Position numbers and translations under genes: made by a program. Below the pieces are notes generated by a model that saw nothing but the letters and a program-made list of their open reading frames with translations, was not told where the DNA came from and did no database searches. Shown one piece after another: positions 1 through 6,311 of a DNA stretch of 9,478 nucleotides (the stretch's first letter is position 1; each line of letters opens with the position of its first letter). The stretch is from Planctomycetota bacterium (lineage in GTDB: Bacteria > Planctomycetota > Planctomycetia > Pirellulales > Thermoguttaceae), in assembly GCA_015661985.1 (NCBI GenBank), contig DQVB01000011.1, forward strand, positions 1 to 9,478. Reading direction: 5' to 3'.

Positions 1-45
1 GGTTTGGCTGGAGTCGGTTTGGCTGGAGTCGGTTTGGCTGGAGTC
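1..45 (-). repeat. 15-bp tandem repeat, three exact copies
   Basis: The unit ggtttggctggagtc (plus strand) occurs at 1-15, 16-30 and 31-45 without a mismatch. The array may continue to the left of the window. Its length is a multiple of three and it lies in phase with the zinc-ribbon gene, where it encodes DSSQT three times. Identity at third codon positions too points to recent duplication or slippage rather than old repeats kept by protein selection. Confidence 0.9.
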
Positions 46-246
46 ACGTTGCCCAGCTTCGCTCCGGGCAGAATCAGCCCTCTTGCCTAGGTCCTTACGA
101 GGAAGTAACCACCCTTCGGGCGGTACGATGTGGACCATGCTCCCGCATTTCGGGCAATTCAGTATGGCCCCAATGGCTGTTTCGCTGCGCACTGCGAGCC
201 GGGCTTCGCAGGTAGTGCACGTGATGGTGAACAGCGATTGGGCCAC
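1..246 (-). CDS. N-terminal zinc-ribbon protein with DSSQT pentapeptide repeats (3' end cut by window edge)
   Basis: The minus-strand frame is open to the left window edge, so only the N-terminal 82 codons are visible. With the GTG at 244-246 as start, the protein begins MAQSLFTITCTTCEARL and has two CxxC knuckles, C10/C13 and C31/C34 (the second reads CPKCG), 17 residues apart. This is a compact treble-clef or zinc-ribbon arrangement, and it is followed by a VPPEGW segment. From about residue 48 the chain turns polar and probably disordered, ending in three perfect DSSQT repeats. N-terminal ribbons of this kind, followed by low-complexity linkers, are known to me from many uncharacterised planctomycete proteins; the exact function is unknown. 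The start is uncertain: no good Shine-Dalgarno precedes this GTG, another GTG lies at 265-267, and the frame stays open to an ATG at 493-495. The short form is preferred because it places the ribbon at the N-terminus. It lies downstream of the oxidoreductase gene on the same strand, 292 nt away. Confidence 0.62.
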   Translation of the reverse strand, partial: MAQSLFTITCTTCEARLAVRSETAIGAILNCPKCGSMVHIVPPEGWLLPRKDLGKRADSARSEAGQRDSSQTDSSQTDSSQT

Positions 247-538
247 GGCTGGCAGTCCAGGCGACACGCTTTGACCGACGGGGGGGCGAACACCTCGGGC
301 TCGGCGTCTGTTACCAATTGTAGAGCGCCCCCAGCGGTGGATGCCAGCAACCGGCGCTGCGCCGGACAGCTTCGCCGGAGAACTGTCAGCCTTGTGGGGG
401 CCAAGTGGGGATGCCGGCGCCACAACTCCCGGCTCTGCCACCTCGATCAACGATCCGGGCTCCTCATCCCTTTCGTGACGCCCTCGTCGCCCCATTCAAC
501 GCAAGCCTCGGCGAGCTGGTCAGAGTCGTGGGGTCGGC
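247..538. other. Spacer between oxidoreductase stop and zinc-ribbon gene
   Basis: These 292 nt hold no gene I can support. The minus-strand frame of the zinc-ribbon gene stays open back to 495, and its translation there is Pro/Ala/Arg-rich with no recognisable domain. A possible minus-strand -10 hexamer, TACAAT, lies at 317-322, about 70 nt before the GTG at 246, but no convincing -35 precedes it. No obvious terminator hairpin follows the oxidoreductase stop. Confidence 0.4.
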
Positions 539-1897
539 TCAGTGCTCCTTGGTGATACCCGGTTGGGGGCACGGGTAGATGCCGTCCGGGCCTTCGTGGA
601 TCGGCGCGGGGGTGTCGAAGTTCATCGAGTCGATATCCTGGACGAACTGGAAGTCCGATTCCATGGCCTCGTCCCAGGTGATGTACTGGCCGCTGTGCGT
701 AGCCATGCGGCCCATCAGTGCGGCCAGGTCCGCTTCGCCTGCCCGCCGTGCTTCGTTGTGCGGTTTGTCCTGGCGGATGGCGTCCAGAAGCAGTTGCCAT
801 TCGAGACGGTACGGGTTCGGGTCCTGCCGGCCGAATTCCCAGACCATTTCCTCCGGGACCATGTTCTGGCTCTTGTAGATCCGTGGTCTGGGATCACCCA
901 GGCTGTCCATGATCACCGCCGATCCCTTCGACCCGTGGGCGTAGTCGGAATAGGTCTGCCAACAGCCCCGCATGTGCCGCGAAAAGGCGAACAGTTTGGC
1001 CCCGTCGGCAAAGGTGTACTCGACCGTGTAATGGTCGAACTGGTTGCCCGCTTCCGCATAGCAGCGGCCGCCCATCCCCTGCGCGGCCACGGGCCACGCC
1101 CCTTTGGCCCAGCAGGCCACGTCGACGTTGTGGCAGTGCCAATCGACAAAGAAGCCCGAAGAAACCCAAGTGAAGCTGTTCGGGTGACGCAGCTGGAACA
1201 CCAATTCATTCGCCTCAGGCGGGCGCCGTGGGCAATGGACGGGGCCATGGACACGATAGATCCGCAGCGTGTGCACTTGGCCGATCATGCCGTCGTGGAT
1301 CCGCTTGATCGTTTCCTGGCGAGCTTTCGAATGGCGCCACATGAAGCCCACACCCACCTTGAGGCCTTTCTTCTCGGACAGCTCGGCCATCTTCAACCAT
1401 CGGCGCACGGCCGGCGCGTCGGTGGCAAAAGATTTCTCGGCAAAGACGTTCACACCTCGGCTGACGGCGTACTCGAAATGCAAAGGCCGGAAGGCGGCAT
1501 GGGTCGTCAGCAGGACCACGTCGGTCGGCCCCAAACAGTCGATGGCCTTGCGATAGGCGTCAAAGCCCACGAACCGCCGTTCGGGTGGCACGTCCACCTT
1601 GTCCGCATGGACCTGGTTCAGCCGATTCAGGCTGCCCTGAAGACGATCCTCGAACAGATCCGCCATGGCGTACAGCTTGACCGGCCCACCCCGGGCGGCA
1701 AAGGCGTCGGCCACGGCGCCTGTGCCCCGTCCGCCACAGCCGACCAAGGCCAACCTGATCAGCGAACTCTCCCCTGCATGACAGCGCGGTGCAGCCAGGC
1801 CGGCCAAGGTCGTGGCCACGCCGCAAACACCCGCGCGGCGCAAAAACCGTCGGCGAGTTTCCGCCTCCGAACAAGCCGCAGGGTCAGACCCCTTCAT
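539..1897 (-). CDS. Tat-exported Gfo/Idh/MocA family oxidoreductase
   Basis: This 452-residue protein is predicted to be an NAD(P)-dependent sugar or polyol dehydrogenase-like enzyme; the substrate cannot be read from sequence. The N-terminus carries a twin-arginine signal, TRRRFLRR at 14-21, followed by a hydrophobic stretch to about residue 36, so export as a folded, cofactor-loaded protein is likely. The Rossmann motif is VGCGGRG at 52-58. The usual EKP motif of the family reads EKS (154-156). The C-terminal half carries DWHCHNVDVACW (252-263), matching the conserved Asp/His region of the secreted planctomycete subfamily, and the end has the typical MGRMATHSGQ-ITWDEAMESDF block. The ATG at 1895-1897 was chosen because AAGGAG lies 6 nt upstream and the Tat motif then sits close to the N-terminus; the frame is open further, to 1972, but lacks such support. 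The gene stands alone, with no sugar-metabolism neighbours to indicate a pathway. Confidence 0.9.
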   Translation of the reverse strand: MKGSDPAACSEAETRRRFLRRAGVCGVATTLAGLAAPRCHAGESSLIRLALVGCGGRGTGAVADAFAARGGPVKLYAMADLFEDRLQGSLNRLNQVHADKVDVPPERRFVGFDAYRKAIDCLGPTDVVLLTTHAAFRPLHFEYAVSRGVNVFAEKSFATDAPAVRRWLKMAELSEKKGLKVGVGFMWRHSKARQETIKRIHDGMIGQVHTLRIYRVHGPVHCPRRPPEANELVFQLRHPNSFTWVSSGFFVDWHCHNVDVACWAKGAWPVAAQGMGGRCYAEAGNQFDHYTVEYTFADGAKLFAFSRHMRGCWQTYSDYAHGSKGSAVIMDSLGDPRPRIYKSQNMVPEEMVWEFGRQDPNPYRLEWQLLLDAIRQDKPHNEARRAGEADLAALMGRMATHSGQYITWDEAMESDFQFVQDIDSMNFDTPAPIHEGPDGIYPCPQPGITKEH

Positions 1898-1903
1898 GGC
1901 GAA

Positions 1904-1909
1904 CTCCTT
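1904..1909 (-). promoter_or_regulatory. Ribosome binding site fixing the oxidoreductase start
   Basis: On the minus strand this reads AAGGAG, 6 nt before the ATG at 1895-1897. It decides for that internal ATG over the upstream start at 1972. Confidence 0.8.
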
Positions 1910-2287
1910 ACAAGCAACAACGATTGCTCGGCCGATGACCGAACCGAAACGGCCCACGCCGCGAACCGGCACACCGCCAGTCTAGCCAGCCGCCGAAGGC
2001 AGAGCAATGACCACCCCGGCCGGACAGGACGCCACGGGAGTGAGCGCCCCGAGCCGGGAACCGCCATAGGCGTTCGTACGGCTGTCCGGTGGCGGACATC
2101 GAAGCGGCATAGTCACGCTCCCACCAAACGCACGCTTCGGGGATCTCACGACCGGCGAACGACCCAACTTCAAGTTTGGCAGATACCCCAGGTGTTCTGG
2201 AGGCCGTCGAGGGGCCTGCAGGTTGGTCGCAGCGGGTATCCGTTCACGCCCCGTGAGCACCGTGCCCTTTTCCCAGGCACCTGCATG
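1910..2287. other. Intergenic stretch without a supportable gene
   Basis: About 380 nt lie between the oxidoreductase ribosome site and the tRNA terminator. Frames are open here on both strands, but they only extend through the tRNA gene or opposite the oxidoreductase gene, as is common at this GC content. I see no recognisable domain, no convincing -35/-10 pair and no RNA fold that I can name. The promoter of the oxidoreductase gene presumably lies here. Confidence 0.4.
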
Positions 2288-2327
2288 AAAAAGCCCCTCC
2301 GCAACTTCTTGGTACGGAAGGGCTTTT
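2288..2327 (-). terminator. Rho-independent terminator of the tRNA-Pro gene
   Basis: Read on the minus strand, a 13-bp stem (AAAAGCCCTTCCG pairing with CGGAGGGGCTTTT, with one G-T wobble) encloses a 13-nt loop and ends in a run of five T. It begins 3 nt after the discriminator base of the tRNA. The A run opposite the T run makes it potentially bidirectional. Confidence 0.88.
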
Positions 2328-2330
2328 GAA

Positions 2331-2405
2331 TCGGGGCACCGGGATTCGAACCCGGGACCTCCTGCTCCCAAAGCAGGCGCGCTAGCCAGACTGCGCCACG
2401 CCCCG
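2331..2405 (-). tRNA. tRNA-Pro (anticodon UGG)
   Basis: A complete 75-nt cloverleaf can be folded by eye. The 7-bp acceptor stem is CGGGGCG against TGCCCCG (last pair G-T) with discriminator A. The D arm has a 4-bp GCGC/GCGC stem. The anticodon arm is CCTGC-TTTGGGA-GCAGG, placing TGG at positions 34-36. The variable loop has 5 nt, and the T arm is CCGGG-TTCGAAT-CCCGG. No CCA is encoded; the next bases are TTC, so CCA must be added by nucleotidyltransferase. Anticodon UGG decodes proline codons CCA and CCG, and with a modified U possibly all four. Confidence 0.96.
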
Positions 2406-2781
2406 CCAAACAGGCATGTTGTGGTTTCGGCCCGTGTGGCCGCGCCGATTCGGTTGTCTTGCTGGTCCGTTATCTGCTGGTCCACTCAAGCTCGCCCGGT
2501 TCGTAACCCCGTCGCGACCAGGCCCCCGGACAGCCGTTACTGGCATGGTACACCAGGCGGCTTTCGGGGGCAATCGCTCGGGGGGCGGGCACCCAGGTGG
2601 CTGGGCGGATTGAGTGCCCTGCGTCCATCCTGGTTGCGCTGCCAACCGTCTGCGGCCTGACGTTTCGCCGCCACGGCACCAGAGCGAAGGGTGGCAGCTT
2701 GCGTTCGTGGGCCTCCATCCGGGCGGCGAGTGGACCGAGCGGCATGCGTGGGGGTACTGCCGATCGCTGAGCCCTGCGACC
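2406..2781. other. Intergenic stretch between tRNA-Pro and parB
   Basis: These 376 nt contain no gene I can support. A 91-codon minus-strand frame (2470-2745) is open, but it has no Shine-Dalgarno, no recognisable domain and a Pro/Arg-rich composition. No clear terminator follows parB. The tRNA promoter must lie near 2410-2460, but I see no good hexamers there. Confidence 0.4.
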
Positions 2782-3786
2782 CTATCCCACTTGCTCCTCC
2801 GCCCCGGGAGCCGGCGTTTGGCAGATTTGATGTCGGAGCCGTTCGAACTCGTCGTGGCTGGCGAAGTGGATGACCACTTTGCCGCGGCCGCGGCTGGTTT
2901 GAGTGATGTGCACTTTCGTGCCCAGCGCGTGGCGGAACTGTTCTTCCAGGGCGGCAATCTGGGCGCTGGGTGTGCGGCGGCGACGGGAACCGTCGCGGCC
3001 GATCACGGCCAGCGGCTCGGCATCCGCGGCGCGGATCATCTCTTGCACCAGCGTCTCGGTGCGCCGCACGCTCAGGCCCTCGGCCTGGATCTTCTCGCAG
3101 AAAGCGATCTGTTCGCGCTGGTCCCCCAACGGCAGCAGGGCGCGGGCATGTCCTTGGCTGATCTTTCCTCGGCGCACCGCCTCTTGGACCGGCTCGGGCA
3201 GCTCCAACAGCCGGATCAGGTTGGAGACGGTGGAGCGGTCCAGTTGCAGGCGCGAGGCCAGCTCCTCATGGGTAGAGCCGTACTGCTGCAGGTAGCGCTG
3301 GAAGCAGGCCGCCTTTTCCAGGGGGTTGAGGTCTTTGCGCTGGAGGTTTTCCACCAGGGCCAGTTCGGCCGCCTGGCGGTCATCCGCCTCGACGACCTGG
3401 ACCGGCACCTCGGTCCACCCCGCCTGGGCGGCTGCCAGCAGACGTCGTTGGCCAGCCACCAACTGGAAGTGGTCACCTGAGGGGCGCACCACAATCGGTT
3501 GCAGCAGGCCGTGGGAGCGGAGGCTTTCGGCCAGCGCGAGGATTTCGTGGTCGTTGAAGTCCTGGCGTGGCTGGAAGGGGTTGTCTTCAATCCGATCGAC
3601 CGGGAGGGTGGTCGGGGGGGCGGGGCCGTTTTCCCCAGCGCCGGGCTCCTCGACGCGCAAGGGGATGATGGCTTCCGGTGGCACGTCGGCGGTTGGCGTC
3701 TCTGGCTGTTGGGGGGGCGTTTCCTTGGCGGCCACCCGACCCAACAGGGCCTCCAAGCCTCGGCCCAGACGTTTTTCCCTAGTCAC
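2782..3786 (-). CDS. parB: Chromosome partition protein ParB (Spo0J family)
   Basis: A 334-residue centromere-binding CTPase clamp that loads at parS and works with ParA in chromosome segregation. The N-terminal ParA-contact motif LGRGLEALLG is at 7-16, followed by a Pro-rich linker to about 60. The CTP-binding domain starts at PVDRIEDNPFQPR (62-74), followed by GLLQPIVVR (93-101), box II GQRRLLA (112-118) and ENLQRKDLNP (146-155). The helix-turn-helix spans about 172-194, followed by ISQGHARALL (209-218), and a C-terminal dimerisation domain fills the last 50 residues. Box II deviates: the family consensus GERRxR is GQRR-LL here, verified codon by codon (CAA for Gln). The start is the GTG at 3784-3786, which has GGAGGT 8 nt upstream and gives the usual MTREKRLGRGL beginning; the frame is open to 3846 inside parA. 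It overlaps the parA stop by 8 nt, so translational coupling is likely. Two parS sites lie just upstream of the operon. Confidence 0.96.
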   Translation of the reverse strand: MTREKRLGRGLEALLGRVAAKETPPQQPETPTADVPPEAIIPLRVEEPGAGENGPAPPTTLPVDRIEDNPFQPRQDFNDHEILALAESLRSHGLLQPIVVRPSGDHFQLVAGQRRLLAAAQAGWTEVPVQVVEADDRQAAELALVENLQRKDLNPLEKAACFQRYLQQYGSTHEELASRLQLDRSTVSNLIRLLELPEPVQEAVRRGKISQGHARALLPLGDQREQIAFCEKIQAEGLSVRRTETLVQEMIRAADAEPLAVIGRDGSRRRRTPSAQIAALEEQFRHALGTKVHITQTSRGRGKVVIHFASHDEFERLRHQICQTPAPGAEEQVG

Positions 3787-4525
3787 GTTCGAGCACCTCC
3801 ATGCAGAGTTCCACGTAGGCCCGGGCGCCCCGCGCTCGGGGCGCATAATCGATCACCGGTTTGCCGTGGCTGGGGGCTTCCGCCACGGCCACATCCCGGG
3901 GGATGACCGTGTCGAAGACGATCTGGCCGAAAAACTCGCGCACCTCCTGCTCCACTTCCATGGTCAATTCCAGGCGGTGGTCGTACATGGTCAGCACGAT
4001 CCCGCCGAACTGGAGCCGCCCCGGGTAGGACTCCATCACCTCGCGGATCACTTCGATCATTTGGGCCAGCCCCTCCATGGCGAAGTACTCGCACTGGATC
4101 GGCATGAGCACTTCGGTGGAGCTGGCCAAGGCGGTACGGGTGAGTCGGCCCAGCGAAGGGGGGCAATCCACCAGGACGAAGTCGTAGCCGGCCAACCCGC
4201 CGGAGAGCTGGTGCCGCAGCCGTTCGGCCTGGTTCCGGTCGGCCCGAGCCAGCAGGTCCACGTCCCGGAAACTGCGGCTGCCGGGCAGTAGGTCGAGGCG
4301 AGGGATCCTGGTGCGGCAGATGGAAGCGCCCAGGGGTTGGCCAGCCACCAGCGGATGCTGAGCCGTGGGCTGGTGGCCCAGGCCCGAGGTGGCGTTGCAC
4401 TGGGGGTCCAGGTCCACCACCAGCGTCTGTTGGCCGGCGACGGCCAGGGCGGCGGCCAGGTTGATGGCCGTCGTGGTCTTGCCCACCCCGCCTTTCTGAT
4501 TGGCCACACACAGCGTCCGGCCCAC
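3779..4525 (-). CDS. parA: Chromosome partition ATPase ParA (Soj family)
   Basis: A 248-residue Walker-type ATPase that binds nucleoid DNA as an ATP dimer and is stimulated by ParB, moving parS-ParB complexes apart. The deviant Walker A motif KGGVGKTT is at 11-18, with the signature lysine K11 and catalytic K16. Walker A' VDLDPQCN lies at 37-44 (D38, D40), and Walker B FVLVDCPP at 116-123 (D120). The segment around MPIQCEYFAMEGL is the family's conserved switch region. The length and lack of an N-terminal helix-turn-helix put it in the short Soj or chromosomal type, not the P1-plasmid type. The start is a GTG at 4523-4525 preceded by AAGGAGG at 6 nt spacing. The stop TAG falls within the first codons of parB. 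A candidate promoter lies about 50 nt upstream, and the two parS palindromes lie further upstream, so ParB spreading could dampen its own transcription. Confidence 0.96.
   Translation of the reverse strand: MGRTLCVANQKGGVGKTTTAINLAAALAVAGQQTLVVDLDPQCNATSGLGHQPTAQHPLVAGQPLGASICRTRIPRLDLLPGSRSFRDVDLLARADRNQAERLRHQLSGGLAGYDFVLVDCPPSLGRLTRTALASSTEVLMPIQCEYFAMEGLAQMIEVIREVMESYPGRLQFGGIVLTMYDHRLELTMEVEQEVREFFGQIVFDTVIPRDVAVAEAPSHGKPVIDYAPRARGARAYVELCMEVLERD
3795..3800 (-). promoter_or_regulatory. Ribosome binding site fixing the parB GTG start
   Basis: The minus strand reads GGAGGT, 8 nt before the GTG at 3784-3786. The site lies inside the last codons of parA, so parB start selection depends on it and translation of the two genes is probably coupled. 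Confidence 0.8.
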
Positions 4526-4572
4526 CGCAAGCCTCCTTGCCCACCAGCGTCCCTCCGTCCTGAGGTGGGCGG

Positions 4573-4602
4573 ATTCTAGCAGGGGCCTGCGGGCCGTGAA
4601 AA
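4573..4602 (-). promoter_or_regulatory. Candidate sigma-70-type promoter of parAB
   Basis: On the minus strand, TTTTCA (4597-4602, 4 of 6 to TTGACA) and TAGAAT (4573-4578, 5 of 6 to TATAAT) are separated by 18 nt. Transcription would start near 4566 and give a leader of about 40 nt before the parA GTG. The -35 box is weak, so this is a proposal only. Confidence 0.4.
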
Positions 4603-4699
4603 TGCCAATTGCCCCGATTGCCCAGGCCGAAGCGCGAAGCGATGCCTTCCGGGCCCGGACATCGTCAACACCTCGCCATATGACCGGGCCGATCGCCCA

Positions 4700-4713
4700 G
4701 TTTCACGTGAAAC
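4700..4713. other. parS: parS centromere site 1
   Basis: GTTTCACGTGAAAC is a perfect 14-bp palindrome and equals the core of the widely conserved bacterial parS 16-mer; only the outermost base on each side differs from the consensus. It is the expected loading site of the adjacent ParB. Its distance to the parA start is about 175 nt. Confidence 0.93.
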
Positions 4714-4804
4714 CCGCCCTTTTCGCCTCCTACCTGGTTTGTGTCGATGAAGGCACCGGCCAGGACAAAGCACTTTGCCGGACCGTCGGACCCGCTGCAC
4801 GCCC

Positions 4805-4818
4805 GTTTCACGTGAAAC
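4805..4818. other. parS: parS centromere site 2
   Basis: This is a second perfect copy of the 14-bp palindrome GTTTCACGTGAAAC, 105 bp from the first. The two sites also share four flanking bases in inverted orientation: 4696-4713 on the plus strand equals 4805-4822 on the minus strand (18 bp). Confidence 0.93.
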
Positions 4819-4879
4819 TGGGGAAGACCGCCAAAAGCGACAAAAGCCGTCTGTCCCGGCCGCTGCGGCATGTCACGGC

Positions 4880-6181
4880 CTACTCCAACGGATTGATCAC
4901 CAGCCCGCTGAGTAGTTTGGGGTAGAAGAAGGTGGCTTTCGACGGGAGGCGTTCGCCCACCAGACTGATGCTGCGAATATGCTCGACGGTGGGCGGCAGC
5001 ACCAGGGCGGCCAGAGTGAACTCGTCGTCGTCCAGGTCCGCCATCAGGTCCTCGATCCAATGGACGAAGCGAGGCTTGGGCGGCTGGGGCGTTTCCAGCA
5101 GCGTTTCGATGACCAGCCGATGCAGGACACTCACCCCCAACTGGTGCCATTCCGGGTTGTGGTCCGCAGCGACTTCCGCCATCTTCGACCTGCCGGCTTC
5201 GGTCAGCTGGGCGATGATCCACCGCCGGTCGGCGCGGGTGTAGAAGCCCATGGCCGTCTGGTCACCCGCCGTCTGCATATCCTCCCAAACCTCGGGCGCC
5301 GCTTCCGGCCCCTGGCCTGCCGGCCGCGTTGTGAACAGTTCCCCGAGCCGTTCGATCAATTGTTCGCTGGATATCGGCGGCAGGCCGCGGAAGAGCCGGT
5401 GGCTGGGCAGGATCAACAGCCCCGGATCCTCCATGGCCGCGAAATGCATGAGCACGAAATTGGCCGGGTGCTCGGGGGAAAGGCAACCGCTGTCGAAAAC
5501 CTGTTCGCGATACCTGCACGCCGTCTCATAGCGGTGATGGCCATCGGCAATGAACACCGGCTGGGGGCCCACCGCTGCGGCCAGCGAGGCGATCAGGTCA
5601 ATGTCGGTCACCGGCCACAAACGGTGTCGGATCCCCAGGTGGTCGATGGCCTCCAGGGGCGGACGGCCCGCGATGGCCTGGTCCAGAAGCGATCGCGCTT
5701 TTCCCTCGGGATCCGGGAAGATACCGAAAACCGGGCTCAGGTTCGCCTGGCACAAGGCGGTGAGCATGAGCCGATCGATCTTCGGCTCGGACATGGTGTG
5801 TTCGTGGGGAAACACGCGACCCGAGCCGAAGGGTTCAATGCGCATGCGAGCCATGAAGCCGCCCCGCGTGTAGCTGCGACCTTCGTGGGTGAACTCCTGG
5901 TAGTAGACGTAGATCGCCGGATCCGCTTCGACGAAAAGGACCCCTTCGGACTGCCAGTTCCTCAAGAACCGCTTGGCCCGCGTATAGCGGTTGTTCACTT
6001 CGTCATCCCCCGGTTCCATGCGGTTGAGGATCAGCCGCACGACGTTGCACGGATGACGCTTGTAGAGCTCCTCCTGCAACTCGGGTGAGATCACATCATA
6101 GGGCGGGGCCACCACGTCGCTCAGCGAACCCACGTGGCCCAGGTTGTAGCGTATGCCGCGAAAGGCTTGGATTTCTGGCAT
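4880..6181 (-). CDS. DUF1015 family protein
   Basis: A 433-residue protein of the DUF1015 (COG4198) family, whose biochemical role is not established to my knowledge. Recognisable family blocks are VVAPPYDVIS (23-32), FPHEHTMSEPKIDRLML in the first half, and IADGHHRYETA around residue 213. The length is typical and no signal peptide or membrane segment is seen, so it is probably cytoplasmic. Members in some Firmicutes sit beside serine-biosynthesis genes, but no such genes are here. The DGHHR motif resembles the box II region of ParB/Srx-fold enzymes such as free serine kinase; this is inference only. The ATG at 6179-6181 was chosen because the conserved sequence begins right after it and AGGAAG lies 5 nt upstream; the frame is open to 6241 but that extension looks non-coding. 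It follows ahcY by 130 nt without a clear terminator and could be cotranscribed with it. Its stop lies 62 nt from the nearer parS site. Confidence 0.9.
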   Translation of the reverse strand: MPEIQAFRGIRYNLGHVGSLSDVVAPPYDVISPELQEELYKRHPCNVVRLILNRMEPGDDEVNNRYTRAKRFLRNWQSEGVLFVEADPAIYVYYQEFTHEGRSYTRGGFMARMRIEPFGSGRVFPHEHTMSEPKIDRLMLTALCQANLSPVFGIFPDPEGKARSLLDQAIAGRPPLEAIDHLGIRHRLWPVTDIDLIASLAAAVGPQPVFIADGHHRYETACRYREQVFDSGCLSPEHPANFVLMHFAAMEDPGLLILPSHRLFRGLPPISSEQLIERLGELFTTRPAGQGPEAAPEVWEDMQTAGDQTAMGFYTRADRRWIIAQLTEAGRSKMAEVAADHNPEWHQLGVSVLHRLVIETLLETPQPPKPRFVHWIEDLMADLDDDEFTLAALVLPPTVEHIRSISLVGERLPSKATFFYPKLLSGLVINPLE

Positions 6182-6311
6182 CTGGCTTCCTGCTGGCGAA
6201 CAAACCCAAAAGGCAAGCTCCCGTTGACCTCGGGCGGCCACACGCCGGCCGTCAGCACGGTAGACCCAGAGGCGGCCGGCGGCACGCGTTCGGCCGTCTC
6301 GTCGGTCGCGT

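Larger units (their letters stand above)
4526..4879. other. parA upstream spacer carrying the parS pair
   Basis: This 354-nt gap lies between the DUF1015 stop and the parA start. It contains a strong ribosome site (AAGGAGG at 4532-4538), a candidate promoter (4573-4602) and two parS palindromes. Frames cross it on both strands, but none has domain support, and the palindromes argue that it is a control and centromere region rather than a gene. Confidence 0.75.

Noticed and set aside
1..90. A GLAGV repeat read on the plus strand, ending in a TAG at 88-90
   Set aside because: It is the other-strand reading of the same 15-bp repeat; the minus strand carries the paired CxxC motifs in phase with the repeat, which makes that strand the coding one.
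542..2329. A 595-codon open frame on the plus strand
   Set aside because: It lies opposite the well-supported oxidoreductase gene and runs into the tRNA terminator. Its translation has no recognisable domain; GC-rich coding DNA commonly leaves an antisense frame open.
1982..2485. A 167-codon minus-strand frame crossing the tRNA gene
   Set aside because: It reads straight through tRNA-Pro and its terminator, and the string GFESRCPDSK is the usual false translation of a tRNA T arm.
2078..2537. A 12-bp inverted repeat (2078-2089 and 2526-2537) on both sides of tRNA-Pro
   Set aside because: It looked like possible attachment or element ends, but a 12-bp match in about 10 kb is expected by chance, and no integrase or target duplication accompanies it.
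2470..2745. A 91-codon minus-strand frame just downstream of parB
   Set aside because: It has no ribosome site, a Pro/Arg-rich composition and no motif. High third-position GC alone is not enough here. Conservation in relatives would be needed to revive it.
2614..3480. A 288-codon plus-strand frame
   Set aside because: It is antisense to parB, whose motifs are all present in the opposite strand.
3326..4291. A 321-codon plus-strand frame opposite parA and parB
   Set aside because: It crosses the parA-parB junction antisense to both and has no domain pattern.
4526..4879. A replication origin beside parS
   Set aside because: No DnaA-box (TTATCCACA-like) cluster or AT-rich unwinding stretch is visible here or elsewhere in the window.
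4500..4925. A plus-strand frame covering both parS sites
   Set aside because: It overlaps the parA start, the parA promoter candidate and the DUF1015 end, and has no domain. The palindromes explain the conserved-looking sequence better.
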